From positions 2,039,317 through 2,103,316 of the forward strand of contig CAJSYZ010000012.1 in the NCBI GenBank assembly GCA_910574455.1: 64,000 bases of DNA, given 5' to 3'. Of this stretch, positions 12,331 to 24,627 are shown piece by piece. A program made the translations under genes and the position numbers. The notes beneath the pieces are model-generated. The model was not told the DNA's origin and made no database searches. It saw only the letters and a list, made by a program, of their open reading frames with translations. Numbering within the stretch: the stretch's first letter is position 1; each line of letters begins with the position of its first letter. Source of the DNA: Trichaptum fuscoviolaceum. Taxonomy: Eukaryota > Basidiomycota > Agaricomycetes > Hymenochaetales > Trichaptaceae.

Positions 12331-13285
12331 TCAACGTTTTAGAAGACCTGTCGGAGGCCCCGCCTTCTTCGCTTTCATCAACTCCTCTAGAGTCGGTTTC
12401 TTCCCGGGACCATTCCTACTTGCAGGCCCTCCACTTCCACCGGGCTTAGGCATGAGAGAGCGGTTAGCAGCCGGACCACTGCTACTTCCTGGCGTCGATG
12501 TTGAAGATTTTGACTGTGGAGGAGGTTTCATAGGTAAAGATGGGTGTAAAGGCAACGAGGACGAGGATGATGGTAGCTCTGCGGCTTTCATTTCCCGTAG
12601 CTTCGCTTCCATCGCAGCGATCTTGTCTTCAGTCCTATCATATGCGATGAGCAACGTCCGTATGGTTGATGAGGATGACTCACTTTCCGGACTGCCCTTG
12701 CTGCTTCAGCAGTGATAGCGCCGTAGGCCTCTGTGCTTCGGATCTCCTGAATGGCCGCCCAGAACTTGAGGAAGAGTATTCTTGAGGAGGTGCTTGGTTG
12801 GCGTAAGTTACGACGATCTTTCGCCCACGAAGGAGCTTGTCGTGGGCATTCACTAGAGCCTTCAATGCATCCTTCGAGCGTATCAGAACACAGACATCTG
12901 AGATAGGAGATCGGACGTACATCTTTCCCTCTGTACTCAACGAACGCATAGCCTCTCGGCTTCCCTTTACTCGGGCCCGTCTTGTGGAAGAGGAAGTCGA
13001 GCTTCGTGACCTTCCCGAATTTTGAGAATACCTGCAGCAATGTGTACCTAAGAGACTCACCAAGACATTAGTTGCCTTAGTCTGTATTTCCGACTATTCG
13101 CAAGACACATACTCATCCACAGTTGGGTGCAGATTCCCGACATAAAGTCTGTTCTTGGAGAGCGTTCTCTCCACTGGTTCAGGTTGTGGTGCAGGTGATT
13201 CTTCTTTCGATGTAAGCGATGGGTATGACAGAAGAGAGTTGGAAGTAGATGGACCAGCGGTAGGTGTTGTCATCGTCTCTTCCAT
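12331..13285 (-). CDS. RBM18-like RNA-binding protein (single RRM)
   Basis: Four exons, 13285-13113, 13047-12921, 12871-12684 and 12634-12331, sum to 792 nt and give 263 residues. One RRM spans about 46-125. RNP2 is LYVGNL and RNP1 is RGYAFVEY. The order NRLYVGNLHP, EYTLLQVFSKFGKV, KLDFLFHKTG, KGKPRGYAFV, then RKIVVTYA follows human RBM18 nearly step for step without gaps, including the FGKV..DFLFHK stretch typical of that protein. A helix with AAMEAKLREMK follows, and a Pro/Ser/Gly-rich tail ends the protein. The alignment with RBM18 decided the splice sites: GTATGT at the first donor and a CGAAG acceptor at exon 3. The family's RNA target is not established. It lies head to head with an RS-rich protein gene. 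Confidence 0.88.
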
Positions 13286-13469
13286 GGTTGAACTTCAAGT
13301 TACAGTGTTTCGAATGAAGTAGTCGATTTGATGACCTTCAGAATCAGAAGTTAACCTCAGGCTGTACATCACTGACACGTGATCACGATCTCAAACTTGA
13401 AGTCAAACGTGAATTACATCTCGCCTTTCAAAGGTTCCTTGAACTCTAACTACAACCATTGAGGACGTT
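13286..13469. promoter_or_regulatory. Compact divergent promoter with a CACGTG E-box
   Basis: Only 184 bp separate the ATGs of the RBM18-like gene (leftward) and the RS-rich protein gene (rightward), so they must share a promoter region. A perfect CACGTG lies at 13376-13381, near the middle. Whether a bHLH factor binds here is inference. Confidence 0.55.
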
Positions 13470-14565
13470 ATGTCCGACTATCGCTCGTCTTCCCGGAGAT
13501 ACGGTGAGACATATGTACAGTCTCAGCGAAAGTCTTGACTGACCTGGGTTTCTTTTCATCCTGGCTGATCACGCCTGTGCGACACCACTGTGTATGATGC
13601 CGGGATGGCTACTGTGTGGCCACTTCCACGAATTATCGACATACGAATAAACCATGGTCCTACGCAATAAGGTCGGAGTCGCTCGAGGTCTCCTAGGAGA
13701 AGAGACACGAAGTATCAGGACTCAAATCATGCTGATGGCGACCGGACGCGAGGCGACGCGTCGAGAGGGACTTGGATTCACGATAGGTATAACGAGACTG
13801 AGCCCCCTCAGAAAAAGAAGTCGAGATGGGATGTAGGGGATCCAGAAAAAGACTCAACGGGGGTCTTGGCTGAGGTTAGTACTTATTTCATCTGCGTTAC
13901 AGCTGATATCTTATTTATGGGATACTGCATTAGCGTTCTGCACCCAGTGCTTCAGGCAATAATGCTCTGTCACAAGGCTATGTTTCTTCGCGAGGAAGGA
14001 GCGAGAGAGCAAAAGATTTGGGGAGTGAATTGGGAAACACAGTGAGTCACACCCGTCTTGATATTATTACTCGTAGCTGAAGTGCAGAGTTTTACCATCA
14101 CGTAGGAGCATTCCACGAAACGCGGGCGCTCTGCCTCAATCTCAAGTAGCTCCTCATCGTCGTCAAGTGCCACTTATAACTCGCGCCACAAGCGACGCCG
14201 GCGTAGACGTACCCGTTCGCGCGATAGGTCAAGTTTGAACAGTCGGTCCCGCTCCCGCTCTCATTCGAGGGACCGTTCACGTTCGAGCCGCAAACACGGC
14301 GGTTCAAGGAATAGGGACAAAGAGAAGAAAGGGAAAGGGAAAGATCGTGAAAGGAAGAAGGACAGACACAGGCGACGGAGTCGAAGCCCAAAGGGAGAGA
14401 GGAGGAGCATTCTCACTGGCAAAAAGGTTCGTAAAATCGGATCACTCAGGAACGTCACTAATCTTCGGATAGATAAAGATGAAGGTCCACAAGACCGTCG
14501 AAGATTATGAAAGAGATGAGAAGCGCGAACAGCTACTTCAGTTCTTAAACAGTGCATACGAGTAG
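13470..14565 (+). CDS. Arginine/serine-rich (RS) protein, probable splicing-related factor
   Basis: Five exons, 13470-13503, 13672-13874, 13934-14041, 14106-14426 and 14473-14565, sum to 759 nt and give 252 residues. The protein begins MSDYRSSSRRYGRSRSRSPRR and has QKKKSRWD in the first third. Its middle is a dense RS/RD/KE region (SRSRSRSHSRDRSRS and similar) typical of splicing factors. The C-terminus is different and looks conserved: LTGKK, IKMKVHK, then an acidic helix ending QLLQFLNSAYE. No RRM is present, so it is not a classical SR protein. I do not recognise a named family. The 168-nt first intron is longer than the others and could hide an extra exon, but the joined phase is perfect without one. 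The shared promoter with an RNA-binding protein supports an RNA-processing role by context only. Confidence 0.7.
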
Positions 14566-14926
14566 TGTCCATGTGCCCTTACTCTCTGTTTTGACTCGTG
14601 TACCTTATTTATCTTCATTGACGGAATGTTCTTTAATGAATAGCGGTTACTATCAACTCGTTTTCAGGACAAACTTCGTTATATAAGGACATACAGAAAA
14701 TGCATCTACAATGCAACAAATTGCAAGTAAAGAAATAAAAGTTGGATCAGTACAATTGCTTCTCCTACGACACCTAGATGATTTCACACCGCACCTCCAC
14801 CGCCACTACATCAATATGTCTTCGTCACCAATTACACATATTCTACACCGTCCAATATTCGTCAGTTCAGGAAATGGTACATATATACTCGCACTGCCGC
14901 CTTCACGGAGACGCTGCTTTCTTGAG
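14566..14926. other. Convergent intergenic region
   Basis: The 361 bp separate the 3' ends of the RS-protein gene and the carrier gene. Nothing coding is supported. Confidence 0.5.
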
Positions 14927-16568
14927 TCACAGGTCACCACGAGTCCAATCGACCAAGTTCTTCAACTGTTCTAGAGTCAAGAAAATAAGGATAGTCGTAG
15001 GCTGAAGACGCGTCCATCTGAAAGTTTTGTCCGTCAGCAAACATATGCAAGCGAGAACAGTGAAACATACGCAGGAACCCAGCCTTTAAACATGAAGAGA
15101 GCGCCCTCGCTCTTCAGCGAGTTTCTGATAACCTGTAGTGTTGACTGCACGAGATAATCAGTTTGTGGTCATCACCTTCCGGTAAATCACCGCTCACATT
15201 TGATCCCGGACCTGACGCGTTCATGATTCGACTCTGTATGACGTCACTTTAGTACATATGTCCATTCCTCCGTTCACGAGAAATGCAGGAAATGGGGAAG
15301 GAAAACAAGTTAAGTTAAGATTAAAGCGGGAGATATATGGTGAAAAGATCATTATAAAAAGAAGAAAAGTAGCCGACCTTAATGACGTCCGCAGGTGAAC
15401 AGACTGTCGTCGCGACAGTGCCGGCCGCAAAACTTGCCGTGAAATGGCAGTAGATATTGTCATCGAAGTATTTCGTCTTCAGAAGTTCCGCCTTGAAGTA
15501 ATCATACCTGGAGTGTATATTATATTATCTCCGATATTACTCAGGACAGTAGACTTACGATGCAAGCTGTGATGCATTCATCAAGACTGCGCGGAACACA
15601 TTCGGGACGACACCCCGTCCTAGAGAGGAAACGCCTTCCTCTTTCACCATCTTTTGTGAAGAAGTTAGAATGGAAGATATGCCGGAAATGTAGGTAGCAC
15701 ATACGCGGAAGAGACCATCGAAGCAGTTCTTGTAATTGAGCCGCTTTTCGGGCGGCTTTGCGAAGTCTCCTTGCAAGCGGACCTGATTGGATGTTCATAG
15801 TCGTTTCAGGAAAAGTGCATTCTCTGGGCTAACCATGATGATTTCTGTAGAAGAACTTGAGATAATATTCGGAAATAGCATTTAATGAAACTCACCTCCA
15901 GGATTCCCGACGAGCCCAGCAATTCCTCCGGCTATACGAAAGCATCAGCATGGGTATCTTGGCATTCTGTAGCTATTAAAACGTACCCATGCTACCAGCC
16001 AAAGCGAGCTTCCACGCAGGGGCGTTGGGACCTGTGATCCCCATTCCTCAGCTGCAGCCACCTAACCCAACGCTTGCGGTGTGGACGTACCTGCCCCAAC
16101 AATCTTCTTGCTCTCATCGTACGCCCAGAACCGACACAGTGAGTAGGACATCTGGCGCATCCAAGTACCCGTAATTCCATCGAACAAACCACGCACGCCT
16201 GCCGTGCGCACCGTCTTCCGTATCGACTCGATCATGCGCTTGTCACCGGAAGCCTGGAGCCGCACTTTAGTTAAGTCAAGAGGGCTAGCAGAAGTACAAG
16301 ATGGTTAGCTTGATGATATAATAGAGAACGTATGGCACGCGACACATCAGCATCTCTACTTACTGCGTGATCGATGCAGCGATGGTAGCAGCAACCCCTG
16401 CACATATAGGATCTAAGTGATAACATACAAAAGCCATCAACATTGATACGTACCTCCCAGCCAGAACGGATACGGCTGCTTCTTCTTGGGAGGCGTCAGA
16501 GGTCTCGCAAGAGCCGTATCCTTCGTCTCTGGCGATTGCGCCGACACTGCTTCCTTCGAAGATGACAT
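14927..16568 (-). CDS. DIC1: Mitochondrial dicarboxylate carrier
   Basis: Twelve exons sum to 936 nt and give 311 residues: 16568-16454, 16397-16364, 16284-16091, 16031-15987, 15931-15896, 15844-15834, 15782-15705, 15650-15559, 15507-15378, 15233-15198, 15144-15071 and 15017-14927. The protein has the three repeats of the SLC25 family. Signature motifs are HPLDLTKVRLQ, NPGEIIMVRLQGD and SPADVIKSRIMNA. The C-terminal block ALFMFKGWVPAWTRLQPTT is typical of dicarboxylate carriers. These exchange malate or succinate for phosphate across the inner mitochondrial membrane. Exon 6 is only 11 nt long (AAATCATCATG) yet is needed to complete EIIMVRLQ. The oxaloacetate and 2-oxoglutarate carriers are close relatives, so the substrate is inferred. 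Confidence 0.88.
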
Positions 16569-18945
16569 CTCTGAGCTTGCTCAACCTAACGTCGCGGTAT
16601 GGTGCGTGTTAAAGACCTCGTTGGCAACGACGATGAAGACACAGTTGACGTGAACGGGAAGATGGGAGCGCTGGATGATGGTTCGCTGCTTTTAGGGACG
16701 GAACGGGGTTGGAGAAGGCATGAAGCTGGTCACCAGATAGTATTAGCACACCTAATTAGGGACCATATTTACAGCAGCCGTGTGACTCTCGGTACCCCGC
16801 ATTTTTCTATATTGAGAAGTTATCATGACGCCATCTCATGAATCAGGATTTTGTTGGGTGCAAGATTCAATAAAAGAAAGGAATAAATGCACTAAATCTG
16901 TAGCAAAATAGTGCAGGAGATAGCTTTGCGATTGCACTGGTTGCAAGAGACCTAGCCGGCGAAAGTATTGGGGAAGATATTATTATCCTGACGAGGCACT
17001 TTTCTGTTGTATACACTTGAGTACCTGATAGTTATCCGATAGCCCAATGGGAAGCTTTTGAGTGGTTGGGACAAAGGATTGCCTTGACGGCCACGAAACG
17101 GAAAGCTCCCCAGAGAGTAACTCTTGTAGTCTAGTCAGATATTTTCTTTGCAAATGCACTCCGATAATCCCGACTAATAGCGATTGCTCTTGCAGATATC
17201 ACATATTCATACAATTTCACGGAGCTGCAAATCGTGTGGAAGTATTCCACGAGTTGCTCCAGTGTACCACGATAGGACAAAGAAGGGCAGCGCACTCGCT
17301 AAGAGAAGCATCATGATGCAGGAAACAATTGCATCCTAAGCGAATAAAATCGATGAGAACACGAGGAAGAAAAGGAAGCCCGCCGTGTCAATGATCGGAA
17401 TAGATCGGAAGTTACGATGCCTTAGCATCATTCTTGTATCACATTGAAATGTGTCCGCATAAATAGAATAGGTAGAATCTGTTCTGACTGTTGGACAATC
17501 GGTAGCTGGCTCAGAAACCTACAACTAACGAGTAACGATTAATGGATATTGTACTTAAATTACGGTAATTATTTTGTGTACTAGGTTCTTCAGCTACTAG
17601 TACGTACACTTGGGTAGAAACCAACCAGGTGGGAAGTCCAGCAAAGCACAAATTTAATTCGGGACTGGATGGCGAAGTGTGAGCTTTTGAGACCGGCCGG
17701 TCACTCTGAGTCTCACCGGCATGTACTAGTAGTGGTACTTGATTAAACTCCGATTGGCTGCAGTTTGCTGAGTGCCTGACGTAACTTAACATGGGGGCAC
17801 GTGCTGTATTGTTTACGTAACTCAGATTCGGAGCCGATCAGCATGGATGTTTGAGCAGACTCGGAGTCCCGAGTCCTCCTTCTACTTCAACGTGCTACGG
17901 TCTATTAAGAGCAAACTGAGATTATGTATCTCTAAGATCTCATACCTCCTACCTTGTGCAGATTATATCTCAAAGTCTCAAAGGCAATCAATATAAAGCG
18001 TGCCAGTGCAGACTCACGAAGGGTCAGTGGCCTGACGTGGCACACCCGACTCGATAAATAAACTCACCTTCTAAGTCTGAATATTGGGCAGGCCTTCTTC
18101 ACGATACTATCTGAATCTTCTCTTAGATCTCCTTGTCTCGCTTTACTGCTTTATATTTGGGAGCCGAGCGAGGGTCCCATACGATATCCTCCTAGTACAT
18201 GTCGGTGACGTGGCAAACTTATTATGTTTGTATACGGTGACATCTTGGCAACTGATCAGAAATATATGTTATATACTGCCCTTATGGACCTGTGGAGATA
18301 TGTGGAGGGAGCATCTAATCCTCTTGCGCCGACGGAGAATTGTGGTTGATCCTTGGCGCTTAGACCTCGTAAGCAAGCTTCGCCCATTAGTAGATGACCA
18401 TGATTACTGAAAGCCCCAAGGATTGTATGTTATGTGATACGCTTCACAACATTTCATCATCAGTATTCACTAACCACATGCGAAGCCTTCTATTCTCTCT
18501 GAAGATATAGGTCGAATGTGATCGAAGCGATGCTTGGTAGCTTAATCTCCGAAGTTTAACATTTCGTGTCCTCAACGGCTACCCCACAAGGTACCACGAG
18601 GCACATAGTACCCGGGGTAGACGCCATCTTCGCTTGCATATTGCGGGGGGCGAGAAAGGGCTTGAGGCAATTCATTGTATGAAATGCCTCGGTACAATCT
18701 TCTATTTTCTCGGAGCCATTTCGCCTCAACCATTCAAACCGGTAGAATCAGTTCGTTCTTAATGCACTTCATCTCATGAAGTGGTCTATTTCAGAACATG
18801 AGGTATTATTCATGGTTTCTATGCCAAGCGTTGAGGCGGTCCGTCAGGAGAATTCGGACTTGGTCCGTAAGGATATAAACGAGGTACTCAGCTCGTTGGA
18901 CGTTCTTCAGTACTGCCTGTATCAAGAGAATCTTCACTAGCGAAA
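16569..18945. other. Gene-poor stretch before the AA9 gene
   Basis: About 2.4 kb between the carrier start and the AA9 start. Frames of 80-108 codons exist (for example near 17511-17792 and 18084-18410) but I recognise no protein pattern and no typical intron structure. GCGGGG near 18640 resembles a Mig1/CreA carbon-repressor site, which would suit an AA9 gene, but this is a short motif. Confidence 0.4.
18874..18879 (+). promoter_or_regulatory. TATA box of the AA9 gene
   Basis: TATAAA lies 67-72 nt upstream of the ATG at 18946, the expected spacing. Confidence 0.55.
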
Positions 18946-20241
18946 ATGTTAAAGATCTCGCTCTGTGGCCTTGCCATCGCGCTTGCGGCGATCTCATCCG
19001 TTGACGCCCATGGATACGTACAAGACGTTGTGATCGGTTCTACACACTATACTGGTTATCTACCGTACACGGACCCGTACTATAGCCCACCGCCTGATCG
19101 GATCATCCGCAAGATTCCCGGAAACGGTGAGCAAGCACCCGAATTCAAGCACCCGAATTGCCACTACTTTGATGTATCTAGTAGGTTGGTGCTGAAGCTT
19201 TGTTGATAGGCCCCGTCACGGATCTCACTTTGATCGAGTAAGCGTCTACTATTGGGGACTTTATTTGGTACAGTATATATGTTAACACCGGTACAGTGTT
19301 CAGTGCAACGGTTATAGCGATGGGGGTGTCATCGGTAGCGCACCGGCTCCCATCTATGCCACGGTTGCGGCAGGATCACAGGTGAACCTCAATTGGACGA
19401 CATGGCCTGACTCACATATGGTATGCAGAGCTCTTCTTTCAAGTTTGCAAGAGCACTGTGATCTTTACCTTTTAATCCACCTAATATTTCCTCAGGGCCC
19501 CATGATTACTTATCTGGCGCGCGCTCCTGATGGCACGGACATCACTACATGGTTGCCCGGTACTGAGTATGTGACAGTTCCCTCTTTCAACTAATCACTG
19601 ATCAAAACCTAATGCGATGTTGTCTTTAGTGCGGTCTGGTTTAAAGTTGCTGAGGCCGGGAAGTCAGCTGATGGCGAATGGGCCGCAACTGACGTCTTGA
19701 CTGCGAATGACAGTATCTATACGTTCACCATTCCAGCGTCACTTAAGCCCGGGCAGTACATAGTCCGCCACGAAATCATCGCTTTGCACGCGTACGTATC
19801 TGATTAACGCTTCTTAGCATCGACTGGTTTCACTAACTTAACTGATATAAGCGCTTACACCTACCCGTGCGTATCAGAGCTTCTTCAATCCTACTAACTA
19901 ATCTTTACGATGTCCGGCGGCCTTTTAATTCAGGGGAGCACAATTCTACCCATCGTGTATACAGCTGGAGGTCACTGGTTCCGGGACAGCGTTCCCGACT
20001 TCCTTCGTCTCCTTCCCTGGCGCTTACACCCCAACTACTCCCGGAATTGTTTATGACGCCTACACCAGTGAGTGCTTCTTATTCTTATCTTCTTCTACTT
20101 CGATCTGAGCGCCGATCGTCTTCTTGCAGACACCAGCGCTTATCCGATCCCCGGACCTGCTGTGTAAGCTTCACTTCCTTTTCCTTTATTAATCGCATCA
20201 CTAATATGATGTGTTCAACTTCAAGCTGGACGGGAAACTGA
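18946..20241 (+). CDS. AA9 lytic polysaccharide monooxygenase (formerly GH61)
   Basis: A secreted copper enzyme that oxidatively cleaves cellulose or hemicellulose. Nine exons sum to 765 nt and give 254 residues: 18946-19126, 19210-19237, 19297-19420, 19496-19566, 19630-19791, 19852-19866, 19934-20067, 20130-20163 and 20226-20241. The signal peptide spans about 1-21 and ends ...VDA, so mature residue 1 is the His of HGYVQDV, the first ligand of the histidine brace. The second His lies in [20 protein letters not shown] supplies the axial Tyr. VRHEIIALH and DGEW are family landmarks. There is no CBM1 module; the protein ends just after the catalytic domain. The exons of 15, 16 and 28 nt are each required for phase. 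Regioselectivity (C1 or C4) cannot be read. Confidence 0.93.
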
Positions 20242-20762
20242 TGGTCTTTCTCAAGACATAGGGATAAAGTAAGACCGGGGTATATTTAGGTCAACAGATT
20301 GATTGCACAGCAAAGAGGTGCATCACATCTCCCGTATCTTTGGAATGAATATAGTATATTAGTTCGGCTCAGACGTTGAAGAATAGTCCCATCAGCATCG
20401 TCGGCCATAACGATCCCAAAGCTTCTTCCATGTTTATCCTTAGGCTAACTGTAAGTATCGACAATACTGCTCTTCATACGTCTATGCAGAGGAGCCAACT
20501 TACCAAATTTACCGGTATTGATTCGTCATTTCTGTTCCCTCAAATTTAGTTTCTCGACGTCCCCCCATCAAGAGGTGCTTGTGCTAAGTAAGGATTGTAA
20601 AGGCTGATTCTATTGGTTATAACTACACGAATCCGCATGCTTCACATAAATCTGACCCGGAAATATGAGCTACAGATGTATAAGCAGATATGTGTAAATT
20701 GTATACGAGCATTATTGTTCCAACTAGCGGAAGAAATTGGTTCCACCACGGGTACAGTAGTA

Positions 20763-20780
20763 TATGTACATATGTACATA
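20763..20780. repeat. 18-bp perfect palindrome
   Basis: TATGTACATATGTACATA reads the same on both strands. It lies in AT-rich intergenic DNA and could be chance or a protein-binding dyad. Confidence 0.5.
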
Positions 20781-23700
20781 CGTAGATCTGAGAGAAGGAG
20801 TTACGGAACCGGGCGTCTCCCCCTTTTAGACACTGGCACCCGGGTCAGAGCTGCTCCAAAGCTGAAGAGGATTGAATTCTATTGAATTCGCCACTGGCAA
20901 TTGCACGGCCGGGAGTAATTTCTATACTGAAACTTCGGCGAACACTGGGAATGGAGCAATGTGCTGCACGCCCTAAGCATTTGTAATTAAACACTTACGT
21001 CATGATCATCATGATCTTTCCATTAGTCCATATGTCTTTACCCGAGGTACTACAGAAGAGATAGTCCGCATCTACTTTCATTTGTTCTCCGGTGCAACCT
21101 GCGGGCCAGCTTGCCTTGGCATGACGCCTCAAATCTGGCCAAAGGGACCGTTCGTCTGCTGACTGCCCCCCGATGCCCATCAGTTGATTGAAGAATGAGT
21201 CGAGGGCCGCCAGAACATTTGCATGATGATTTTTCAGCGAGGAGGCTCTGTGAGCCTTCCAGTTTTCCGTACAGTAGTTTCGGCCACGGTGATATACGGT
21301 ACTGTGCTGTATGATAGCTGACGTCGCTTAGAAATGCCAGCTCGGCACCCACGACGCTAGTGGGCTTCAATGTCAATCGAGTGCTTCTGAAGCCGGAGGA
21401 TAAGACGATGTCGAAAGGATCTACGATGTTTCTAAGCACGGTACTGGTCAGAAGATGTTAACGCACCCGGTATTAAGAAATCCCACAAGCCTTGACTGTC
21501 ATACGAAATAAGTTCTCCGGAGGAATGTGCATTCTGATGAATGGTATCCTCTCCTTTTTTAAAAACCGCAGATCTCCCCAAAATAGATGGAGGATCCTTC
21601 CCGTCAGCCATCAAGCCAGTAGAATACAATAAAGTACTGACTCCGATTTACGGAGGTAGTATTGGTGTGCTCGTAGTGTGATCAAGAAGGCCACAATTGA
21701 TCTTCGAGGCTTGGAATCGCTTCACGCATAGTACGGAGCCGGTCTCACTGAAATGGTGTAGGTCTCGGTATTAACGTCCTCGAACTCTGCTTCAACGACG
21801 TCCCTTGCTTCCAGCGTCGATCGCAGGTTCCTTGCGTCCGATGTCGGACGGTTTCATCGTCTTGCGCTGTTTGTGCTGTATATCATGCGGCCGCCATCAC
21901 TTCATCTCCGAGTAGCGCGGTAGTATCTGACAGGTCAATCTGCACCCACATTACCAGTAGTAGAGCCGTAGCCTTTACATGACAGACGCGCATCCACCTT
22001 CGTTGTTTCGCGGGAAGAGGTGATTGACATACGTCTTGTAAGCCAGGCGCTCGGCAGGCAGGCGATCGAGGTCCTCACTCGGGTGCATTGGCAAGTCACA
22101 AAGCTGTAGCTGAGCAGAGGCACCTCAGGCTCTCCCGCGAAGCTCGTTCCTGTATATATCAGGAGTAGTGAGGTGCATATCATTACGTCTTGGGTAGGTA
22201 CCACAGATGGGAACGTGATAACTAGTACCTTTCCATTCCTAATGGCGGTAATGCTCGATTGGATGGCACGATTGCTGAGAGGTCCCCATCCACAGGTTCC
22301 ATATATGGAACATTCGGTGATCTGGGAAATATATGAGACTGATGTGTGAGAATAGCAGAGGCATGTACACGTACTGGAGGGCATGCGAGACACCACATCA
22401 TGCGCCGATACACAGATCAGCACGCCATATATCGAATAGTCACAATAGTCTGAGAATGTCTTCAGAGAAATGATAGGGCGTGACCAAGAGGACAACAAGG
22501 TTTCAGAGAAGTATGGATGAAAGTTTACTCAGGGTCCGATCCAGCGAAGCTATGTGTGGAGGCGGAACAAAATTGATGTTGAGATGTTGAGATGTGGGTC
22601 CGCTTTATACGTATCCCTAATTAAATTAAACGCATCCAGGACCGCACTAGTAGTCGAGCTGAAGTCCACCAATACAAAGGATCTCAGAATTGTTCTTGGT
22701 TTGGTTTAGCGTCGTGTCAATGTCACTGGAGAATATTACCAACTTAAGGAAGAGACGATCATCTCTTCTCGCGGGAGCATCTATGGCATACTGTTCCCCT
22801 GTGCCGAGAAACGGGGACCTGGGCGGACTCTGATTAGTTTGTGGCGCAATTGCTTGGTATGTTTTGCTAAACATATACATACCTTATGTCATACTTTTAT
22901 TTGACCCGAGATATACGCTGTATGACATGAAATGCGATCACGGACAGATCAATTACCGGGTTGCTTTTCGTCAAAGCCAGAGATGGTGAGTTCGGCCGTC
23001 ATGTCGCACTTCGCCTATTCTAGCGAAGGATAAGTAATCCGAGGTGCACATAGTATCGGAATTTACTATCAAATCCGCTCACAGAATCGTTCTAATTATA
23101 AGGAAAAGTATGCCCAATGCATTCAGGTTTTCTCTATGCAGTAGATAACAGCATGCGGTATGCCGGCAACTAAATGATGGAGAAGACAAACTTTGACCAT
23201 AATCCTACAAACTACATCAGCAAGTAAAACTTAAAGAGAGGATGACGCACGCTTGAACTTATTTCGACCGGGCTCTGAAAGTAATTTGTTTTCTACATAT
23301 CAGAAGTGTCTGAAAAGTGCCGAAGATGAAAAAACGGCCCCGGGGTGTGATGCGTCGCCGTAGGTTCGCATGGAGTTCCGGAAAGCTGCTACGCGGAATG
23401 ACGAGAAGCATAGCGGAACTCTCTACTAGAAAGGACATTCATTCGAGTTGCAAATATCCTAGGCCTCTTCTAAAGGCGGAATTATTTTTCTTATCTTTAT
23501 CACGACCATGAACTATGACCATCCAGCATGACGACGTACAGTCCACTTTCGCGTTAGCACAAGCTTTTTTTGAGGAATAGAATAGAACCAGCTGTTCCGG
23601 AGATTTCGTTACGAGAATGGCAAATATCCTTTGATGAGTGTAGAAGGACAACCTTGAAGAAGCTTCGATTCGGGAAATTACCGTGGGATTATTTGGCTTT

Positions 23701-24594
23701 GTGTGGCACGCGTAGTATTTGTTTCGAGGTGGCCGAGCGTAGGATATTCACAGCTCCCAATTGAAGAGCAGCCACCATGGTGTAACTACGGAGAAGCATG
23801 GAACTCTAGGCAATCAGGGACAATCCACTGTCTGTGACAGCGCTGCACCACAGCGTTGGCTGGGAAAAATTCAAGCGTAGGAAGGGAAGCGCGCCCGATC
23901 TGAATCTCATCTACATTTACACATGCTCAGAGCTCAGCCCCACTACCGCGCACAGTCACCCAAAGGCCTCCCATCGCGGATGCTGGTCTCCATTTGGGTC
24001 GCCGTTTTTGAGACTTGGAAATGTATAAAAGGACGCCTTCTCGCTGTAGACCAGAAACATCCCACCAGACTCCTCAGGCATGGATTCGACCGCAGGGATT
24101 AGACACTCCCTCTTGCCGCCAATAACCCTTCCTGGCACCAGATATATATGCTGCACTTAGGTGCTCTCTTTTAGCCTCCGGAATAGGTCTTGGTTCATCG
24201 TGTCTTGCCCCATCATCAACAATGGCTTCCTGCCTCCGTCTACACTCATGGCTATGCATATCTGCGCTCTTACGGAGTGGGCAGGGGCTTGCTGAGTAGT
24301 GGCGGCCGCAAGGATCCCATTGCTCATACGAGGCATGCATGCGTTGCTCCAGCGCTTCATTCCGCCCATTATTTTACTTTATCTCTGTTTTTCTCTTTTT
24401 TAAAAATCTTTTTTCTAACAAAATATCATTCTTATTTACACGTTCTGCAGGATGGATCACAGATTATTTACTAGTATTCTCCTCTTTCGTTGCATATCTC
24501 TATAGCTTTCTTAACAGTGGATGCAATATAAAGTGGCTATCATAACAACAATCCTGTGTCTACGATGAACGAAAACAGGGAATAGTCTAATAAG

Positions 24595-24627
24595 CGTTGA
24601 ACGGATTCTTTCTAAAGCCGTTCAACG
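24595..24627. repeat. Perfect 10-bp inverted repeat with 13-nt loop
   Basis: CGTTGAACGG at 24595-24604 and CCGTTCAACG at 24618-24627 are exact reverse complements separated by 13 nt. This could be a hairpin or a binding dyad. It is not next to a supported gene. Confidence 0.6.

Noticed and set aside
21935..22498. 187-codon minus-strand frame with hydrophobic stretches, considered as a seven-helix DUF6533-type protein
   Set aside because: The hydrophobic segments are short and irregular, family motifs are absent, and no splice model extends it.
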